Shown one piece after another: positions 13,579 through 20,470 of a stretch of DNA of 21,985 nucleotides. The notes below the pieces were generated by a model, which did no database searches, was not told the DNA's origin, and saw only the letters and a list, made by a program, of their open reading frames with translations. A program made the translations under genes and the position numbers. Each line of letters opens with the position of its first letter. The first letter of the stretch is position 1. This DNA is from JAPUDQ01 sp049291395 (GTDB taxonomy: Bacteria > Patescibacteriota > Saccharimonadia > Saccharimonadales > Saccharimonadaceae), in assembly GCA_049291395.1 (NCBI GenBank), contig JBATPJ010000051.1:1-21985 (forward strand). Direction: 5' to 3'.

Positions 13579-14160
13579 TTATTCGATTTCTTTGTAGGCG
13601 GCGAATTCAGTTGCGTCGAGGATGTATCGATATGCGCTGATAATGTCTGGGTTTAGTGGATCATATTGTGCAGCAATCTTGGATTTGGAATCACCGTATT
13701 GCATTTTGCCCCATGGAGCAAGTATGGCTATCTTTTGTCCGGTTGGGTTATCAATAATTCGAGCCATACCCCGAGACTGGAACAGACCGGCTTCATCGGT
13801 TTTCTCATAAAGTCTATTAAATTTCCAGCCCGGGAGAATAAAATTCGCACCGTTTATACCAGTCACGACATAGTCGTCTTTACTGGTACTGTTACGACCT
13901 TCCTCTATGCCGTCAGGCGTAATAGTTACGACTATTTCGCCAGGCTGAGCGACACGAGCTTTTACGACAGCATTTTTTCGATACACAGGTGCCTCGTTAA
14001 GTGCCGCAGCAAACGTATTATCTGAGAGATCTAGAAATTTGGCGCCATTTTTGCGAGCTTCGTTTTTAAGTAGCGCGAGATTGTGCGTTTGCTTCGGGTT
14101 CGCATCTGAATTTGGATATTGTCCGACGGGGTCTAGGTCCTTTGATAGTAGATTGCTCAT
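13579..14160 (-). CDS. PGDYG-like domain protein
   Basis: 193 residues. The central part reads VYRKNAVVKARVAQPGEIVV, then KDDYVVTGINGANFILPGWKFNRLYE, the pattern of PGDYG-type small beta domains (K-x-V-x-V-x-A, G/D-D-Y/W-x-x-T-G-x-x-G-E, F-x-x-x-Y). These are common in phage and accessory genes and have no established reaction. No signal peptide or TM helix. An AGAGG Shine-Dalgarno lies 9 nt before the ATG. The gene and its terminator sit precisely between the broken and the intact DUF2164 copies, so it looks like cargo of an insertion (inference). The upstream 178 bp hold an AT-rich promoter-like stretch and nothing else I can name. Confidence 0.72.
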   Translation of the reverse strand: MSNLLSKDLDPVGQYPNSDANPKQTHNLALLKNEARKNGAKFLDLSDNTFAAALNEAPVYRKNAVVKARVAQPGEIVVTITPDGIEEGRNSTSKDDYVVTGINGANFILPGWKFNRLYEKTDEAGLFQSRGMARIIDNPTGQKIAILAPWGKMQYGDSKSKIAAQYDPLNPDIISAYRYILDATEFAAYKEIE

Positions 14161-14338
14161 ATAGCAGATCCTCTGCTCTTTATTCTGAATGGGATTTGAG
14201 ATGATAATATCACACCTATGTCATATATAAATACCAGTAGGGCTTCATATATTCATACAATCGATCTTAGCCCGGGGGATGGAGCGCGCGTGAAGATAAT
14301 GCTGACATTTTTCTACCCTATGACTCTGTAGGTGTACA

Positions 14339-14596
14339 ATGAAACTTATGAAGCGAAAGTTTGACACGATCCCAGAAGAAATCGCCAAGCGGTGCGTTGC
14401 CGAAGTGATGACGCGTATCGAGGAGATCGAGAGTGAAAAAGTCGGCATCATAGCGGCTGAGGACGTGATCGATATCGTGCTGCAAAACTACGGTCCGGAG
14501 ATATACAATCTCGCGCTAGCTGATGTAAAGAAATTGCTCCAAGAGCAGCAGCTCGATACCGAGGCGAAGATCGATCTGCTCGAACAATTTGGATAA
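14339..14596 (+). CDS. DUF2164 family protein
   Basis: 85 residues, typical of DUF2164. Helical throughout: FDTIPEEIAKRCVAEVMTRI, EEIESEKVGIIAAEDVIDIVL, then the family signature GPEIYNLALADVKKLLQEQ and an acidic C-terminal helix. Function is unknown in the family. A second in-frame ATG occurs at codon 4. The 5' context GGTGTACAATG is the part shared with the fragment at 13408. No Shine-Dalgarno is clear. Confidence 0.85.
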   Translation: MKLMKRKFDTIPEEIAKRCVAEVMTRIEEIESEKVGIIAAEDVIDIVLQNYGPEIYNLALADVKKLLQEQQLDTEAKIDLLEQFG

Positions 14597-14679
14597 GACT
14601 ACCCCCAGATTCTGTTACTTGGAGGCTGATAGGAAGGTATCTAGGATTTGAGAGGATAAGCTGGTACATTTAGGGTTAG

Positions 14680-15828
14680 ATGTTAAAAACAATTATGCAC
14701 AAAGACTTGGTAAATATTACGGTTGCCAATACGCTACGCAATTTTGGTGGTGCGTTGGTGGAAGTTTTTGTGCCGCTACTACTATTGGCTCATGGGTTTA
14801 CGCTGGTGGAGGTAAGCGGATTTTACTTGTTGTATGCAGTTGTGAAGTTAACCATTAATTATCCAGCAATGCGTATCACAAACAGATTTGGCGCTCGACC
14901 TAGCCTGATTGTTGCAAGGTTGTTTTATATCGCATATCTATTGTGTCTTATCGGCATCGTTAATAACGGAACAACCCAGCTCATATGGATGATGGCCTGC
15001 TTCTTGTCGCTGACGAATGCGTTCCAGTGGAACGCGCAGCACGTACACGTGTCGCGAGTTATAGATATGGAACGGAAAGGCAAGGATATTGCCAGAATTG
15101 ACTCGATTAATCTGTTCGCGGCAAGTATCGCACCCGCCGTCTCTGCAGTGCTTGCTATTGTGCTTGGCAGTGTCTGGCCACCCATCTTCGCTGTAGCTTC
15201 AATTTTGCTAAGCCTCGTCTGGTTGCGCAATCTTGATACTGAAGCTGGCGGTCATGTGCGAGAGGCATCAATACATTATAGTTTGAGGCACGCGCCACGT
15301 CGTGATTTGGTGGCGAATTTTGCTTACAATTTTCATACAGCAACCGGGATATTTATTTGGCCTATGTACCTCGCTCTTATGCTACCGAATGTCGGTTCTA
15401 TCGGAGCGGTTACAACAATTGGTGCGATTGGGGCTGCAGTATTTTTGCTCTTTATTGGCAATAGAAATGACACTGTTGGGACGGCGAGAGTATTGCGAGA
15501 AGGGTCGCTCGCTACGTTTATCGCGCATATGTTAAGGCTGGTTCCTGCCACAGTTACCTCAATTAGCGTTATTAACATTGTATGGCTACTAGCGCTGCGG
15601 TATCAGCAAAACCCATGGACGAGCGCCTACTATGCGCACACAAGAGAACGAGGCGTAAATTATATTCTCTCTATGGAAATAGCATGTGATGTTGCATATG
15701 TATGCTTATTTTTGCTTGTATTAATTATATTTTCGACGCTGGGCTACCAGACAGGTTTCACGATATTATTTATACTAGCAGCATTTGTATCACTGCTCTG
15801 TACACGAATTACTCCAGTAGAATCGTAG
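14680..15828 (+). CDS. MFS-like multi-TM transporter
   Basis: 382 residues with about 10-12 hydrophobic helices. The N-half has LRNFGGALVEVFVPLLLLAH, a loop NRFGARPSL in the position of the MFS A-motif (between TM2 and TM3), and RIDSINLFAASIAPAVSAVLA. The C-half has FAYNFHTATGIFIWPMYLAL, several Gly/Ala-rich helices and LLFIGNRND. This is the shape of a compact major facilitator, and the substrate cannot be read. The start at 14680 has a weak AGGG upstream; the ATG at 14695 is possible. Codon use is more AT-rich than in the mur genes. No partner gene is adjacent; DUF2164 ends 83 bp upstream. Confidence 0.75.
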   Translation: MLKTIMHKDLVNITVANTLRNFGGALVEVFVPLLLLAHGFTLVEVSGFYLLYAVVKLTINYPAMRITNRFGARPSLIVARLFYIAYLLCLIGIVNNGTTQLIWMMACFLSLTNAFQWNAQHVHVSRVIDMERKGKDIARIDSINLFAASIAPAVSAVLAIVLGSVWPPIFAVASILLSLVWLRNLDTEAGGHVREASIHYSLRHAPRRDLVANFAYNFHTATGIFIWPMYLALMLPNVGSIGAVTTIGAIGAAVFLLFIGNRNDTVGTARVLREGSLATFIAHMLRLVPATVTSISVINIVWLLALRYQQNPWTSAYYAHTRERGVNYILSMEIACDVAYVCLFLLVLIIFSTLGYQTGFTILFILAAFVSLLCTRITPVES

Positions 15829-15848
15829 GTTGGTTGCAGCTCGTATAT

Positions 15849-16040
15849 TGATATTGAAGCGTCTACGCTGTAGCCAATTGAGCTAGCCTACTTCAATGAG
15901 TTACAATTAACAGCAAGCCCCGTTAGCTCAATTGCCCAGGCGAAGCCGGTAGATGATATGAAGCGTCAACGCTCTATCCAATGGAGCTACGTTATCACAA
16001 AATAGTTTACAATTGTATATAAGCCCCGTTAGCTCAATTG
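15849..16040 (+). repeat. Tandem ~105-bp imperfect duplication carrying promoter and 5' end of tRNA-Arg(CCG)
   Basis: Unit A (15849-15934) and unit B (15955-16040) align in order. Both contain TGATAT.GAAGCGTC, then a stretch antisense to the tRNA 5' region (15863-15887; 15967-15991), then a TACAAT box and the first 18 nt of the tRNA (15917-15934; 16023-16040). Only unit B continues into a full tRNA. Confidence 0.75.
15917..15934 (+). pseudogene. Truncated 5' end of tRNA-Arg(CCG)
   Basis: GCCCCGTTAGCTCAATTG, identical to the first 18 nt of the intact tRNA 106 bp downstream, preceded by the same TACAAT element. No remaining tRNA arms follow. Confidence 0.8.
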
Positions 16041-16099
16041 GATAGAGCGTTGGTTTCCGGTACCAAAGGTTGCAGGTTCAATTCCTGTGCGGGGTACCA
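16023..16099 (+). tRNA. tRNA-Arg(CCG), CCA encoded
   Basis: Acceptor GCCCCGT/GCGGGGT (G1-U72, U7-G66), D arm GCTC/GAGC, anticodon stem TTGGT/ACCAA with loop TTCCGGT (CCG, CGG codon), T arm GCAGG/CCTGT with loop TTCAATT, discriminator A plus CCA. Confidence 0.94.
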
Positions 16100-16120
16100 A
16101 GCATCAGTGTTTTATATTTT

Positions 16121-16140
16121 GTAGAGTGTTTTTACTCTAC
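16121..16140 (+). terminator. Hairpin after tRNA-Arg(CCG)
   Basis: GTAGAGT / ACTCTAC with loop GTTTTT, about 20 nt past the CCA. There is no T tract behind it, so its strength as a terminator is doubtful. Confidence 0.45.
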
Positions 16141-16204
16141 TCCATGAATCTTGATAATAACAAATCCCGATTTAACGGGCTGATAGATGAATCCTGGAGC
16201 TAGC

Positions 16205-16240
16205 GGAGGCAGGGTTGGTCTATTGACCATCCCTGCCTCC
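16205..16240. terminator. Strong hairpin downstream of the minus-strand orphan gene
   Basis: GGAGGCAGGG / CCCTGCCTCC plus inner TGGTC / GACCA around loop TATT, with a single T-T mismatch. It lies 20 bp past the stop of the gene ending at 16260. No T tract follows on either strand. Confidence 0.55.
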
Positions 16241-16259
16241 AAGAGCTTCCGTTCCGTCA

Positions 16260-16739
16260 TCAACGGAATAGGCGTTCCCACTCAGCCTTGAGGCGGTTCC
16301 GCTCAGACATGGCGTCTTCGTAGGGGGTGTACTCCGACTGGGTCGCTTTCAGGCTGGGGGTTGGAGCCGGTTCGCCGTCCACGGCCAAGATGGCGTAAAC
16401 GGGGCCGATGTAGCCGATCCACTCCTGATGACCTTCGGTGTGGACCTCCAGGGTCAACCGCGACATGAACTCTTCGAGATTGAATTTGCTGGACTGTGTT
16501 CCACCGAAGCGCCAGTCACCCCAAGGGGTCCAGAGCTTGCTGGGATGACCGTAGTAGAACTCCAGATAGAGCCCGGCGATGGTCTGGTTGCTGTCGGGGC
16601 TAACTCCTCCCTTGCGGTACCCCGCACTCCGGTCGAATTGACCAGTGGAGCACTTGTCGTAGATCTCGGCGATGCGCTTAATGAGGTGCATGAGGCGGAC
16701 CTTGTCTGCCTCGTTGAGGGGACTCGTTGTGGTTGACAT
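16260..16739 (-). CDS. Hypothetical protein, GC-richer than neighbours
   Basis: 159 residues, not recognised. An N-terminal helix (EADKVRLMHLIKRIAEIYDKC) is followed by an aromatic-rich domain (YLEFYYGHPSKLWTPWGDWRFGG, HQEWIGYIGPVYAILAVDG) and a C-terminal charged helix (EDAMSERNRLKAEWERLFR). No TM or signal peptide. A Shine-Dalgarno AGGAAAGG precedes the ATG. Base composition is clearly GC-richer than the flanking AT-rich intergenic DNA, and 10-bp inverted repeats flank the gene, so recent acquisition is plausible. The promoter is about 140 bp upstream, leaving a structured leader. No function is proposed. Confidence 0.72.
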   Translation of the reverse strand: MSTTTSPLNEADKVRLMHLIKRIAEIYDKCSTGQFDRSAGYRKGGVSPDSNQTIAGLYLEFYYGHPSKLWTPWGDWRFGGTQSSKFNLEEFMSRLTLEVHTEGHQEWIGYIGPVYAILAVDGEPAPTPSLKATQSEYTPYEDAMSERNRLKAEWERLFR

Positions 16740-16763
16740 CGGAACCTTTCCTTGATTGACGTT

Positions 16764-16881
16764 GTTCTGTTGAGATATAGATAGGCAAGATGAGTCATTA
16801 CCATCCCATAACTCAACAGAACTAGGAAGCTCTTTTTAAGGTACTTTGGAGAAGAATCTCTACAAAGTATATATAATTATA
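16764..16881 (-). promoter_or_regulatory. Promoter and structured 5' leader of the orphan gene
   Basis: TATAAT at 16876-16881 (minus) predicts a leader of about 130 nt. It contains two hairpins. The first, near the transcription start, has arms TACTTTG / CAAAGTA plus GAGA / TCTC (about 16841-16868). The second has 11-bp arms GTTCTGTTGAG / CTCAACAGAAC (16764-16774 and 16812-16822) enclosing a 37-nt loop, ending 25 nt before the ATG. It could be a cis-regulatory leader. No known riboswitch class is recognised. Confidence 0.5.
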
Positions 16882-16978
16882 GCATAAAAGAATAAAAAAG
16901 TCTATATGTCTAGCAATATTGATACGTTCGTAGTGTATCCACCAAGGGGTACCATGTGCTTATGATTTCAGAAAGTGT

Positions 16979-16984
16979 TACTAT
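16979..16984 (+). promoter_or_regulatory. -10 box of the LRR gene
   Basis: TACTAT with 6 nt to the ATG at 16991, predicting a leaderless mRNA. Confidence 0.5.
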
Positions 16985-16990
16985 CAAGTT

Positions 16991-17566
16991 ATGAAATACA
17001 TCGTCATCGTCGCAGTAGCAATCTTGATATTTTGTGGGATCGCAGTGGGTTATACTCTCGGGATAAATAGTCAGGACTCTAACGACACATCGCAATCAGG
17101 CTCATCGCGTTCAAGTGCAAACGCCACGGTACTCGACCAGAGCAGCAAAGGCTTGACGACTGTCTCGCCGAGCATTTACGAACAGACCGCTACGACGGAT
17201 TTGCTACTCTCAAACAACGATATCGAGACGCTACCTTCTCAAATGGGCAAAATGACAAATGTCGTGGTCTTTAAGATCGATCACAACCACTTGCAGGGAA
17301 GTCTCATCGCCGAAATTCGCCAGATGACGAAGCTCGTGGAGCTTGATGTGAGCCACAATGACATGACGGGCATACCAGCCGAGATTGGCCAGCTGAGCCG
17401 ATTACAAAAACTGGACTATAGCTATAATAAAATCAATAGTTTACCGAGTGAGCTTGCGAATTTGCACGGGACACTCAAAGAATTTGACCTCACTGGCAAT
17501 CCTCTCAGCCAAGAGACGATTAGTAAATTAAAATCGCAGCTACCAGGTACGAACATTATATTTTAG
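16991..17566 (+). CDS. Membrane-anchored leucine-rich-repeat protein
   Basis: 191 residues. N-terminal TM helix or uncleaved signal (about residues 3-24), a Ser/Asn/Gln-rich linker (to about 45), then five LRR-type units: LLLSNNDIETLPSQMGKMTN, VVFKIDHNHLQGSLIAEIRQ, LVELDVSHNDMTGIPAEIGQ, LQKLDYSYNKINSLPSELAN and LKEFDLTGNPLS. The LxxLxLSxNxIxxLP pattern is clear. LRRs bind other proteins, and with the anchor facing outward this may be a surface adhesin or host-contact protein (inference). It converges on the next gene with a 17-bp gap. Confidence 0.85.
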   Translation: MKYIVIVAVAILIFCGIAVGYTLGINSQDSNDTSQSGSSRSSANATVLDQSSKGLTTVSPSIYEQTATTDLLLSNNDIETLPSQMGKMTNVVVFKIDHNHLQGSLIAEIRQMTKLVELDVSHNDMTGIPAEIGQLSRLQKLDYSYNKINSLPSELANLHGTLKEFDLTGNPLSQETISKLKSQLPGTNIIF

Positions 17567-17583
17567 TATCTGTTGCAAAGGGT

Positions 17584-17967
17584 CTACTCGGCAGTAAAAT
17601 AATAGCCAGTCAGACCCTTCTCGTAGCAAATATCGAAGGTGCCTGCTCCATTTTCGCTTTTCGGTAAATTAAACGACACTGTATCGCCAATTTTTACCTT
17701 TGGAACCTCGACACAAGCTTGGCCTCTGCTCTCGGGAGATAACGGGGTATTTAGATAGCCGGTTGCGTTGATCTTGTATTGATGTCCAGCTTTATCTTGT
17801 GCTGTGATTTCGTAATATCCGTCTTCAGATTGATTGGGTTTATCGATGATGTTTGTGACCGTGGCCAAAATATGGCTGCTGGCTAATTTTGTTACACTCC
17901 AAACTAAGATAGCAATAACCACAAAAACAAATACTAGCCAGAGAATCATTTTTGGTTTGTTCCTCAT
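17584..17967 (-). CDS. Single-TM protein with small outer beta domain
   Basis: 127 residues. A basic start MRNKPK and a TM helix (about residues 8-27) are followed by an extracytoplasmic domain that alternates hydrophobic strands (ILATVTNIID, YYEITAQDKAGHQYKINATG, VKIGDTVSFNLP). There are two Cys (in GQACVEV and FDICYEK) that could form a disulfide. No family is recognised; the domain has an OB or Ig-like look. A TATACT box (17974-17979) ends 6 nt before the ATG, so the mRNA is probably leaderless. Confidence 0.72.
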   Translation of the reverse strand: MRNKPKMILWLVFVFVVIAILVWSVTKLASSHILATVTNIIDKPNQSEDGYYEITAQDKAGHQYKINATGYLNTPLSPESRGQACVEVPKVKIGDTVSFNLPKSENGAGTFDICYEKGLTGYYFTAE

Positions 17968-17973
17968 AGGGTA

Positions 17974-17979
17974 AGTATA
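17974..17979 (-). promoter_or_regulatory. -10 box of the TM protein gene
   Basis: TATACT on the minus strand, 6 nt before the ATG at 17967. Confidence 0.55.
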
Positions 17980-18204
17980 ACAAAAATTATAAGAAGAAAA
18001 TCAGATGGATACTATCAAGGAACTTATCTGTGAGGCGTCAGAAGGTCAGCGAGAACTTAGCCATGTTCCATGGGATCGGAAAACGCCCTTGAAACAACCC
18101 TCTCAACGTTTATTTTTTGCACTAAAGGTTACGTGTCCATTTCCTGTACTGAATACCACGTATTGCAAAAACAGAGGTGATAAGCTAAAATATTGACGTG
18201 TTAC
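17980..18204 (+). other. Intergenic stretch with a doubtful 63-codon reading frame
   Basis: A frame at 18005-18196 (MDTIKELICEASEGQRELSH...) is open but has no clear Shine-Dalgarno, no family resemblance and ends beside the tRNA-Lys pseudo-copy. It may be a gene remnant or chance. The only other signal is TAAAATATTGAC (about 18187-18198), which may be a promoter for the tRNA locus. Confidence 0.25.
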
Positions 18205-18294
18205 GGGCCAGTAGCTCAGCTCGCACCAGGCAGCGATAGCCCCTTGTGCAGATAGATCATCGAGCACCCCGGTGCTCAAGTCAGCTGGATCATA
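18205..18294 (+). pseudogene. Degenerate tRNA-Lys copy
   Basis: The first 17 nt (GGGCCAGTAGCTCAGCT) equal the 5' end of the intact tRNA-Lys 138 bp downstream. After a ~45-nt unrelated stretch, a segment resembling its T arm (CTCAAGTCAGCTGG) follows. In between lies a perfect hairpin GAGCACC / GGTGCTC (18255-18270). No anticodon arm remains. Confidence 0.65.
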
Positions 18295-18342
18295 GCACGA
18301 TGACCGCGTACGTACCTTCCATCCACATTTTACCCAATATAT

Positions 18343-18419
18343 GGGCCAGTAGCTCAGCTGGTTAGAGCACCTGCCTCTTAAGCAGGGTGTCCGGGGTTCA
18401 AGTCCCCGCTGGCCCTCCA
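18343..18419 (+). tRNA. tRNA-Lys(CUU), CCA encoded
   Basis: Acceptor GGGCCAG/CTGGCCC, D arm GCTC/GAGC, anticodon stem CCTGC/GCAGG with loop CTCTTAA (CUU, AAG codon), T arm CGGGG/CCCCG with loop TTCAAGT, discriminator U plus CCA. Its last 22 bp are also the 3' end of the convergent serine recombinase gene. Confidence 0.95.
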
Positions 18420-20095
18420 GAAGTAGATTTTGCATCAAGGATGCACCTAAATAATCCGTTTACCCCCGGTAGCGGGCTATTTTTGTGGGTTTCAAAATCT
18501 AAATCTGCATAACTTGGCATCTCATTAAACATGATTCCGAAAAAGGCGGCTCTTCGGATTGGATTACGGAGGCCAAACATGATATCCGACAGGTGTTTCA
18601 ACAGGTACCTGGCGTATTGCAACACCAGCTCGATATCGACGGCATTATCGCGTTTATTCGCAAGTTGATGATCTAACTCTTTGATTTGTTTTTCGGCACT
18701 TACAATATCTTCTTCCATGTATTTGATGGCTGTTTCGCTGGTTAGTACTTTCATACGGTCTAACGTGACCCTTATTTGCGTTTCATAGGCTTGGCGTCGC
18801 TCTAATAGCTTCTGGTCATCTTGTATGGTCTGCTGTTGCTGGGCGCGCCACGATTCCGCAATCATTTCTAGCAGTGTGTCGATGTGCTCTGGGGTGATCT
18901 CTAATTTTTTGATGACGTTTTCAATCCTTGCGTCAAACTGCGCTTGTGGCTCGCGGAAATAGTGATCATCACGACTGCAATGATAGGCAGGGTAGTATTT
19001 ACCCAGCTTACCGCGTGCAGCACTACCACTTAAGGGTTTTCTGCAGTCGGGGCAGCTGACTACTTTCTTGAACGGAAAATCAGGATTTATAGATTGTTTC
19101 ACCAGTTGCCACTCTGGTGGTTGCTTGTGGTGTAAAGTTACTTCTTTGTTGCTACCGATTTCTATAATGAGCTTGCCGTGATTAGCGCGGTTAAACAGTT
19201 CAGTGGACACGAGGCCGTCAAACTGTGCTTTCACTGGCTTATCGTTTGTCCATTTGCCTTTAATGACACCCGCATAAATGAGACTATGAGCGATGCGGTC
19301 AATCATTTTTACATCGATTTGCCGACCGCCAACCACTCGCTTAATCTTGGAGCGGTCGTATTTATCCCGCACATAGGAGGTACGAGTTTTGAAGCCGAGC
19401 TTATTGATCTTATCGGCGATCTCTTGGCTGCTATATATTCCCTGGGCTCGCATTTCAAAGATACGGCGTATAAACGGCGCTTCTTCTGGGTGAGGCGTTA
19501 AGATAACTCGCTTGCCATGATTGGTATCAACAGTTTCGCTCGTAAAGCCGTACGGTGGCTGACGCATCCAATAGCCAAGTTGTGTATAGCGTATTTCTGC
19601 GCCAATCATACGCGTCATAATGTCGCGTAGCTCATCTTTGGCATGTTCAGCCTCAAGTATCTCGCTTTTGAACGACGGGCTGTAGTCGCTCCAGTAATAT
19701 TTAAAGCCGGTATGTTCCAGTGTGTTCACTCGTCGACTGTCGATAATACCAAACGTATCAATCAAGCTAACGTTAAGATTGTCTAGCTGTTCTTTGAGCT
19801 TGATATATGCACCCGATCCACCGCGCGTAAAGCGGTCTATTGCCTTAATCAGCACTACTTCGATTGCGGGGTTTTCTCTGCATTTTTCAACAATGGTCTG
19901 CATGGGCTGCTCTTCGTGCGAGGCTGATTCAACCAATACCACGGCGTCAACGATATGGATATTTTGGCTTAGCGCCAAACTTTCGCCACGCTGGCGCTGT
20001 TCTTCAGGCGAATCGCCGTCGCGCTTCTGTTTGCCAGATGACACGCGGATAGCGAGCAGGCCATTGCGCTGCCTATTTTCGCTCGGTAACATCAT
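18398..20095 (-). CDS. Large serine recombinase (integrase)
   Basis: 565 residues. Resolvase catalytic domain at the N-terminus (LLAIRVSSGKQKRDGDSPEEQ, catalytic Ser S19; arginines in AIDRFTRGG). A recombinase domain (about 170-300; GYWMRQPPYGFTSE, IRRIFEMRAQGIYSSQEIAD, HSLIYAGVIKG) precedes a zinc ribbon (CPDC at 348-351, C373 and a nearby His) and a long C-terminal coiled coil (about 395-480). This is the full layout of integrases that insert phages and mobile elements at an att site. The start overlaps the upstream small gene by 23 bp, so the two are co-translated. The last residues (SGGPAGT and the stop) are read antisense from the 3' end of tRNA-Lys, so the element probably integrated in that tRNA and the att junction completes the gene. 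Confidence 0.93.
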   Translation of the reverse strand: MMLPSENRQRNGLLAIRVSSGKQKRDGDSPEEQRQRGESLALSQNIHIVDAVVLVESASHEEQPMQTIVEKCRENPAIEVVLIKAIDRFTRGGSGAYIKLKEQLDNLNVSLIDTFGIIDSRRVNTLEHTGFKYYWSDYSPSFKSEILEAEHAKDELRDIMTRMIGAEIRYTQLGYWMRQPPYGFTSETVDTNHGKRVILTPHPEEAPFIRRIFEMRAQGIYSSQEIADKINKLGFKTRTSYVRDKYDRSKIKRVVGGRQIDVKMIDRIAHSLIYAGVIKGKWTNDKPVKAQFDGLVSTELFNRANHGKLIIEIGSNKEVTLHHKQPPEWQLVKQSINPDFPFKKVVSCPDCRKPLSGSAARGKLGKYYPAYHCSRDDHYFREPQAQFDARIENVIKKLEITPEHIDTLLEMIAESWRAQQQQTIQDDQKLLERRQAYETQIRVTLDRMKVLTSETAIKYMEEDIVSAEKQIKELDHQLANKRDNAVDIELVLQYARYLLKHLSDIMFGLRNPIRRAAFFGIMFNEMPSYADLDFETHKNSPLPGVNGLFRCILDAKSTSGGPAGT

Positions 20096-20264
20096 TTGCT
20101 CCTATCCCTAAAATGTCCACTATCTTCTGGCCAAAGCTCTGATCTTCAATAATCCTTTCAACAACGAGGTCAGCTACAATCTTCAGGCGCTGTTCGAGTG
20201 TGTATTCAAATACGTCTTCTGCAGCAGGTTTCGGTTTGTTCTTTGAGTCTATAGTTCTTGCCAT
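20073..20264 (-). CDS. Small protein upstream of the recombinase
   Basis: 63 residues: a basic Pro/Lys N-terminus (MARTIDSKNKPKPAAEDVF) and an amphipathic helix (YTLEQRLKIVADLVVERIIE) ending with SFGQKIVDILG. It overlaps the start of the recombinase by 23 bp and shares its promoter. GAGG lies 7 nt before the ATG. Size and position suggest a directionality factor, small DNA-binding partner or coupling leader of the recombinase, but no HTH is evident, so this is inference. Confidence 0.75.
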   Translation of the reverse strand: MARTIDSKNKPKPAAEDVFEYTLEQRLKIVADLVVERIIEDQSFGQKIVDILGIGANDVTERK

Positions 20265-20289
20265 TTTCTACCCTCGAAGTTGGTTGTTT

Positions 20290-20338
20290 AACTATCCCTT
20301 ACAGGAATAGTATAGCACCTAAATAAGGATAGTTTCAA
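20290..20338 (-). promoter_or_regulatory. Promoter of the recombinase operon with overlapping inverted repeat
   Basis: -35 TTGAAA (20333-20338), 18-bp spacer, -10 TATACT (20309-20314) on the minus strand. Inverted arms AACTATCCCTTA (20290-20301) and TAAGGATAGTT (20324-20334), matching apart from a single extra C, bracket the -10 box. This is the arrangement expected for a repressor-bound operator. Confidence 0.6.
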
Positions 20339-20470
20339 TACCTTTTATGCCTAAAATTGCCACATAAAATCCCCACTATGCATGTTCGGTATTTATCCGC
20401 TTTTTTACCCCTGTTAGCTCTTTTCTTTTTTCTCTCCTTCTATTATATATACATATAGGCACAAATTATT

